Positions 58,431-64,000 of a stretch of 64,000 nt of DNA are shown here, one piece after another. A program made the translations under genes and the position numbers. Location of the stretch: assembly GCF_014851395.1 (NCBI RefSeq), contig NW_024041484.1, positions 4,164,183 through 4,228,182 on the forward strand, read 5' to 3'. The first letter of the stretch is position 1. Each line of letters starts with the position of its first letter. A model generated the notes under the pieces. It had not been told where the DNA came from. It did not search any database and saw only the letters and a program-made list of their open reading frames with translations. This stretch comes from Micropterus salmoides (Eukaryota; Chordata; Actinopteri; Centrarchiformes; Centrarchidae).

Positions 58431-58860
58431 AGGTTCATTTATTTGTCATTTTACAGCAGAGTTGCACAATGAAAAGAAAGTTGTGACACCCTTCACGCTA
58501 CACACACACAGAACATATATAACTGTTTAAAATTAGAATAGAATAAAAATAACCATGCCATTTATTGATGTTCGAGTGTGGAGGATGAAGTGGAGTTGAG
58601 GAGTCTCGCAGCCTGAGGAAAGAAGCTGCTCAGAAGTCTGGTGGTGCAACATTAAATACTTGTGTTTCTTTTGCCAGATGGCAGCAGTGTGAACAGGCTG
58701 TGGCTGGCAGGGGTTCTGTCTTTTTATCCTTTGGGCAACTAAATACAGCAGTTCCTGAGCTTTTTTGACCAAGATGGAGATGTGTGATGACCGTGATAGG
58801 TTCTCTGTGACGCCGATTACCAAGAAACTAAATAAAATATCAAACAATGCCAGCACAGCA
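58430..58860. repeat. dispersed fish repeat
   Basis: GAGTCTCGCAGCCTGAGGAA, AGAAGCTGCTCAGAAGTCTG and CAGTGTGAACAGGCTGTGGC follow the order of a widespread fish repeat that I recognise by eye; the open frame at 58533-58856 runs antisense through it. Confidence 0.4.
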
Positions 58861-59560
58861 ACCCAAAGGCCTTGAAACCAATCTCTAGTTCTTCATTATC
58901 TAGTCCTTTATTATCTCAGTGTCATAGCCTTAACTGTCAACAACAGATACCCACTATGTATACTGTTCTGTATATCTACACTGGGCAAGTTACAGATTAT
59001 TTAGACAGACAACGCATCAAACCATTGCTGACTGACTGACAAGCTACAGTCTTTTTCCATTTTGATCAATCAGTTATAGTCAAAACAGATTGCTGCTAGC
59101 TGCCTAATTTAAACTCTTATCCGGGCTGGCCTAGCTATTGTAAAAGTCACACATTGTGCTGGATTCACCATACCATCTCGCAGGAGTTCTTTAAAATAAC
59201 TATTGTTCTCATTTCAGTTTTTTGAAGTCAGAGCAAATTCGTTTTGTTGAGTTCCAAAATGTGCTACACTAAGCTAGGTTGGGTATTGCATTCAAGATAG
59301 AATTTCCTGGATAATTAGTATGTATACAGTAGATGCAGGGTGAAGGTTAAAGGGCCTGTATATATGATACTATAAATAGTGAAGTCTAAAACAATTGGAA
59401 TTTCAAACAATGCTGGCTTAAGGTCTTTGTCTTTTTTAAATCTATGTGACAAAACCATTGAAATCTGTTACAGGTGGTCATACTTATTATTTAGGCAATA
59501 TGTGTTTAAAGAATGTATTTAAAATGTCTTATACAAGTCTTATAGAACACAATTAAGGAA
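58861..59560. other. intergenic; no gene seen
   Basis: No gene or clear repeat is recognised. Confidence 0.45.
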
Positions 59561-60070
59561 TGTGCAGGGGTTGGGGATGGCAGAAGAATGGCACGGGCAG
59601 AGCTCAGCAGGCAGAGGGGTTCCACAGAGAGATGGTAAGATGACGGAGAGATGATAGCAAGTGAGTGAATGATTGTTCCCTGAGGCAGAGAACAGAGTGA
59701 ATGAGCAAGGCAACATGCAGAGCAGGCAAACAGGTAAAAACAAGTAGGTTAACAAAATCAGGTTTCTCAAAAACTGGTACTGGTAGGCTGGAGTATCTAG
59801 AGACATACAGTAGATGACTCAGTGATCCGGCTGGGACTGGAAGTCAGGCTCAGTCTTCAATATGGGAGGTAGTCTCAGGTGAGTGATTTCGAATGATCAG
59901 CAGGTGTGTCAAAGTGCCAACTCCGGGAGCAGCGGCACACCCATAACTCTGCTGCCAGGAGAGAGACAGAGAACACAAAACAGACAGACAATACCAAAAC
60001 ACTACAAGTATCCAGCATTCATACCAAAAATAAAAATCAAAGACTTCACCGAGGCAGCGGGCCACTGATC
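59560..60070. repeat. probable interspersed repeat related to the 36.4-kb stack
   Basis: The A/G-rich order GGCAGAGCTCAGCAGGCAG, GAGCAGGCAAACAGGTAAAA, CAGGTGTGTCAAAGTGCC and AACACAAAACAGACAGACAA resembles the outer repeat at 36420-37260. The class is not determined. Confidence 0.35.
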
Positions 60071-60544
60071 CTTTAAGTACATTTTTCAGATTATACTTAT
60101 ATCCCAATACTTGTATTTGTAACATTGCACTTTTTACAGTTTTATAGTCACTGGTTACTTTCAGATTAATGTTTTTTATACCAAACAAATAGTCTATAAA
60201 GTATGATGCCTTGGTGTAGATTAAACTACCAAAAAGGATATAAAGCAAATAGAATTAGCCACACATTGATAAACTACAACATCAAGGTCACTTAAATATT
60301 CTCTCCAGACATGGAGAGAATATTTCACACATATTTAAATTGCTCTAATTACACAAATCATTTGTGTCTGATTTTTTTTTTTTTTCACAAAAAAAGTTCA
60401 GTTAACTTGTTAAAATCTTTTTAAAAAGCCATCTACTCCTTGTCCTTCATTAAAAATCCAGAATCTCTAAATAGAAGTTGAACTGGTGGACAAAAGGTGT
60501 CTCGTCCTTCACTGTAAAGTCCATTCTCAGTGTGCCAGAGGCTT

Positions 60545-60640
60545 CATTTACATTTACAGTTACATTTATTCATTTAGCTGACACTTTTATCCAAAGCGAC
60601 TTACAATTGCTATACATGTAGCACGTTGAATATTAGACTA
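60545..60640 (-). repeat. SINE tail fragment
   Basis: Contains TTTTATCCAAAGCGACTTAC; its reverse complement GTAAGTCGCTTTGGATAAAA is the tail found at 63083-63102 in plus orientation. Confidence 0.55.
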
Positions 60641-62440
60641 ACTCGGTTTCATAAACTATTTTTGATGCCACAAATCATGCTTGTAGGCCCGCCCCCTGAA
60701 AATGGGATTATGTTTCTTTTTCTCACGTTCAGCAGTTGACTCTGAAAACATCCTTCTAGTGTCAAACTCTGTGCATACATCATTCTATACAGTGAAGGGC
60801 AAACATTAAACTGTAGGAACAAGAAGAAAACATGTTTTTAAGTGATGGTTCTGAATACTCATCATCAAGTAGAGTATTAGTTTGGAGCATACTGAATGTA
60901 TGGATCAGCAGCAGGTGATGAGGTTATGTGGTGGATTCCTTTCATTTCAGATAAAGGAAAACACATCTCCCAACTTTGTGAGAGTCATGTGAAAATACAT
61001 TTCTTACTAGCCTAGCTACCTTCTTCCACACTTCCTCAGTTGATCATTTTCACATGGTATCTATGATGATGCTTGTTGCATGCATGGTGTAGCTGACAAA
61101 GCAGTCACTTCTTGCAAGTCACACTCAATATGAATATCAGCTGCATTCCAACAATGTTAAATGTACATATTACATACATGTGCCTTTGAGCTTAACAGGT
61201 GTTTCAGCCCATGTGCTTGTGTTAGTCACATAAAAGTTGGGCCTGATCCGTGTCTTGTGTTGGAATGTAAATGTTATGACAGTGAAAGGGGGTCAGTGTG
61301 GATCCAGAGGCCTCTGCAGACAGGTGCCTGAGGTGAGGACATTGTCTGCCTTCCATCTTGTGGAAGAATGTGGATCTGGAGAACACGGGCATCTAGCTGG
61401 TGAAAACCCAAATATCTTTCTTAGGAGTTAGTGGAACCCTAACCAGAGCTAAAGGAGGAGAATGTAAATTGGACTTTAACATTTTCCCTCTCCTGAAAAC
61501 TGAAAGTCTTCAAATGTACAAAACCAGGACTCGAAATTGATGCTAATGTTACTCCATGTCCATGTGAATGTGCTAACATAAGCTATCACAAGCTAACATT
61601 TTAAGTGATAATGTATTAGTGGTTTTGGTCACTTGTGGCAGTAAAACGAGTTGTAGTGTAAACACACCACTGACATATTATCACCTTATTAATTAGCTAT
61701 GGCTAACATGTCAGCAAACAGTTGCCTATTTACACATCCAGCCGACACATTAGCTTTCATTTGGAGTCGTGTTTGTGTCCAATATTCCCACTACCTTTAA
61801 CTCTGTTTTGGGCTCCACCACTTCCTAAAAACATTTCTGGGTCTTAAGCTACTAAATGCTCCACTAGCTTCACTAGTTAGTCGCCATTACTTTTTAAGAA
61901 GAATCAACTGTGAGATCGGGAGTCGAGACAGACTCCTCCTATCAAATCGGGGACAGCCCTAAAAAACAGTCGCATTTTTGTACAATATGTATTGGAATTG
62001 GGACACATCTTGTTTTTTGGATAAGAGCAAGCAATGCCCTGGATGAATTTTGTTTGCAGCAGCCATCTACTGGAAACTCTCCTTGGAGCTTTTTAAACAG
62101 CACATGTCAAGACCTCTATGGAAACTGTCCAGAGCCTTATCAATCCATGTTAAGAGGAATTCTGACTGATCTAAAAGATAGAGATTTCCCAACTTGCACT
62201 AGGTGTACCTGAAGAAGTGGTTGCAGAGTTTGTACTTTCCCTGTTTGTGTCAGATATCTTATTTACACTGAATACATACTGTGTCTGCAGGATTGCATTG
62301 CACTGAATGTTGTTTCTACTAAGTTAGAAATCACTTCACTGCATTAAGTCATCTCTCTCCTCACTTGATTTGATCAATGCTGTAGTTAGTGGTTTTCAGT
62401 GTAACTAAGTAGTTTTGGTGCCTAAACTTAACCAAGTAGT
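60641..62440. other. intergenic; no gene seen
   Basis: Short open frames (for example 61910-62212) have no domains. The piece near 61640-61890 may be a worn fish repeat. Nothing firm can be said. Confidence 0.4.
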
Positions 62441-62443
62441 ATG

Positions 62444-62571
62444 GATTTCAGGTAGAAAGGCTTCCTGGCAGAAAGGCCTCCTGGCAGAAAGACTTCCTGG
62501 CAGAAAGGCCTCCTGGCAGAAAGGCTTCCTGGCAGAAAGACTTCCTGGCAGAAAGCCCTCCTGGCAGAAAT
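62444..62571. repeat. 16-bp minisatellite, seven clean units plus one worn
   Basis: Unit (G/A/C)C(T/C)TCCTGGCAGAAAG, 16 bases, in perfect register from 62460 to 62571 with a degenerate unit before it at 62444-62459. The variable bases at the unit start give the order GCTT, GCCT, ACTT, GCCT, GCTT, ACTT, CCCT. There are no spacers, so it is not a CRISPR array. Frames on both strands stay open because 16 is not a multiple of 3 and the unit lacks stops. Confidence 0.9.
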
Positions 62572-62980
62572 CCCTGAGGGCAAACTTCTCCCAACTTCGA
62601 TGTAGACAGGATGATATGACATAAGTCATGCTGGTGGACTTTTTGGAATTTGTTATTTACTCAGTGATAAAACGTGAGAGCGAAGTGATAACAGAAAGGC
62701 TCGGGACGGATTTAAACACAGACAAGAAATGTGTGTTTCTAATTTGTGCAGGTAAGTTTTAAAAACTTGAGAACATATATATACATAAAACCATCTTGAG
62801 GGTGCAAAAGGCAGTATTGTGGTTCAGATAAAATTTCTCTGCCCCCTAGAAATGCACTTCCATAAAGTTGGGGGACATCAAAGACGAAATAAAAACTATG
62901 CTCATAATGTAGTCACTGGAGCCTGAGATAGCCAGAGCTGGTGTCTATCTGCTGTTTAGTGTTGAGCAGGTAATGTGCTG
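62572..62980. other. intergenic; no gene seen
   Basis: No exon or repeat is recognised. Confidence 0.45.
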
Positions 62981-63135
62981 AGGAACTCCCCACTGTGACA
63001 CATCCACCAATGTGTCCCTGAGCAAGATACTTCACCCCTAGTTGCTCCAGAGGCATGCGACATCTGACATGTATAGCAATTGTAAGTCGCTTTGGATAAA
63101 AGCGTCTGCGTAATGACTAAATGTAATGTAAATGT
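62981..63135 (+). mobile_element. SINE 3' portion
   Basis: CCCTGAGCAAGATACTTCAC, CCCTAGTTGCTCCAGAGG, then GTAAGTCGCTTTGGATAAAA and GCGTCTGCGTAATGACTAAA followed by TGTAA repeats. This is the tail of a common fish tRNA-derived SINE; the tRNA head is missing. Confidence 0.6.
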
Positions 63136-63199
63136 AACGTACAGTACAGTTTTTCACTAAAAACAACTGCATGCTGCGGCCAAAAACAACGCCATGAGA

Positions 63200-63435
63200 G
63201 CGGTAAGCGTTTACCAAAACAGTGAAGTTGTGGGCCGAACAATGAGCTGAACCTCACTATAAAGAGACAGGAGCATCTACAGCTTGTTTCAGACAGAGGC
63301 TGAAATGAAGACCTTCATGAGTCAGTATAAGACAGAATGATTTATTGAACTTTGAATCATGCAAAGCTGAGCAAAAGGTGTTAAAGAACTATAATATAGG
63401 ACTGGTAAAGCTGTATAATAGGTCTCATTTAAAGG
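63200..63435 (+). mobile_element. MITE, right part
   Basis: TTTCAGACAGAGGCTGAAAT, TTGAACTTTGAATCATGCAA and the end ATAATAGGTCTCATTTAAAG are the right part of the TTAAAGGGGACC MITE family whose left part is at 56253. Confidence 0.5.
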
Positions 63436-64000
63436 AGATGAATCAATGTGTACAGTACAGAAGATACACATGGTGTTTTTACACTAATAGACATCTGTGT
63501 GCCTCAACATTATTATCCGGTCTTTATACTTTTGAAGTTTGAATTTGGACATCTTGTAAGCTAACTAACTTACAGTTGGGCCTGCTAGAGTAATATCATT
63601 ACTATTTTCAGTAACAAGTAGTGTAAGGCATTACAATTAAAAATTCAGTACATTGGAGTTACTAATCCCAGCATTGCTCTCTTACTTCGACATTTTTGGC
63701 TTGCTGACTGTCGTACCTGGAGTGTGATGGATGGTTGACATCAGTTCCTGTCTCCATGTTCAGTGGAGGAGCATGCGCAATGCCACCATGTACCCACACA
63801 TACTGAGCCAAAAGTATGGCTGTCTGGGTCAAAACACCAAGCTTTAATGTTTTTTACCAAGCTCACGGTATAAAGTCGAACCTACACGACTTTATTTTTA
63901 TATACCCGGCACGATCCCTGAGTTTCCAAAACACTGTACGTCAGGCTGAATTTTAAGGAAAATTATACACAGGACATGTAGATTTTTTTAATGTGATGTT
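63436..64000. other. intergenic; no gene seen
   Basis: Near 63590-63680 a GTAACAAGTAGTGTAAGGCA block resembles part of the AGTGTTGGG repeat family, ending AATCCCAGCATTG. No gene is recognised to the window end. Confidence 0.4.

Noticed and set aside
62460..62571. Possible CRISPR-like array
   Set aside because: The 16-bp units are head to tail with no spacers, in animal DNA. It is a minisatellite.

Overview
This is a window of vertebrate nuclear DNA, almost certainly from a ray-finned (teleost) fish. It has small exons with GT-AG introns, AT-rich intergenic DNA, long CA/GT microsatellites, an intron-containing eukaryotic tRNA gene and a dense load of fish-type transposable elements (DIRS, Tc1, Harbinger, hAT-like and TTAA-flanked MITEs, tRNA-derived SINEs). 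Nothing is prokaryotic. I translated exons by hand and joined them by reading-frame phase. Repeat-family names are recognised by eye and are less certain than the gene calls.

Layout. (1) 1-19.2 kb: gdi2 (Rab GDP dissociation inhibitor beta), minus strand, ten coding exons, with an 8-kb first intron full of MITEs and SINEs. Exon 8 as written lacks one base and would truncate the protein. (2) 20.2-27.3 kb: ankrd16, minus strand, seven coding exons giving 371 residues. It hosts a Harbinger remnant in intron 6 and a tRNA-Tyr gene in intron 1. (3) 27.3-30.9 kb: divergent intergenic region with a ZNF143-like promoter motif. (4) 31.0-39.5 kb: glt8d2 (Golgi GT8-family glycosyltransferase), plus strand, nine coding exons giving 362 residues; introns carry nested MITEs. 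(5) 39.5-64 kb: no intact gene found. It holds a possible solo LTR, an internally deleted DIRS retrotransposon inserted in an older repeat, a Tc1 transposase fragment, a degenerate coiled-coil pseudogene, microsatellites, a 16-bp minisatellite and many MITE/SINE pieces.

The three host genes do not form a pathway. GDI2 recycles prenylated Rab GTPases, ANKRD16 is linked to alanyl-tRNA synthetase quality control, and GLT8D2 is a membrane-anchored Golgi-type glycosyltransferase. The gdi2-ankrd16 tandem is, from memory, the same neighbour pair as on human 10p15; glt8d2 beside it would be a rearrangement relative to human, where it lies on chromosome 12.

Most worth a second look: the gdi2 frameshift, the DIRS element with its diagnostic internal complementary region, the coiled-coil pseudogene with the same stop at equivalent repeat positions, the tRNA-Tyr inside ankrd16, and the TG-repeat splice acceptor of the tiny start-codon exon of glt8d2. 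I found no convincing new biological system.
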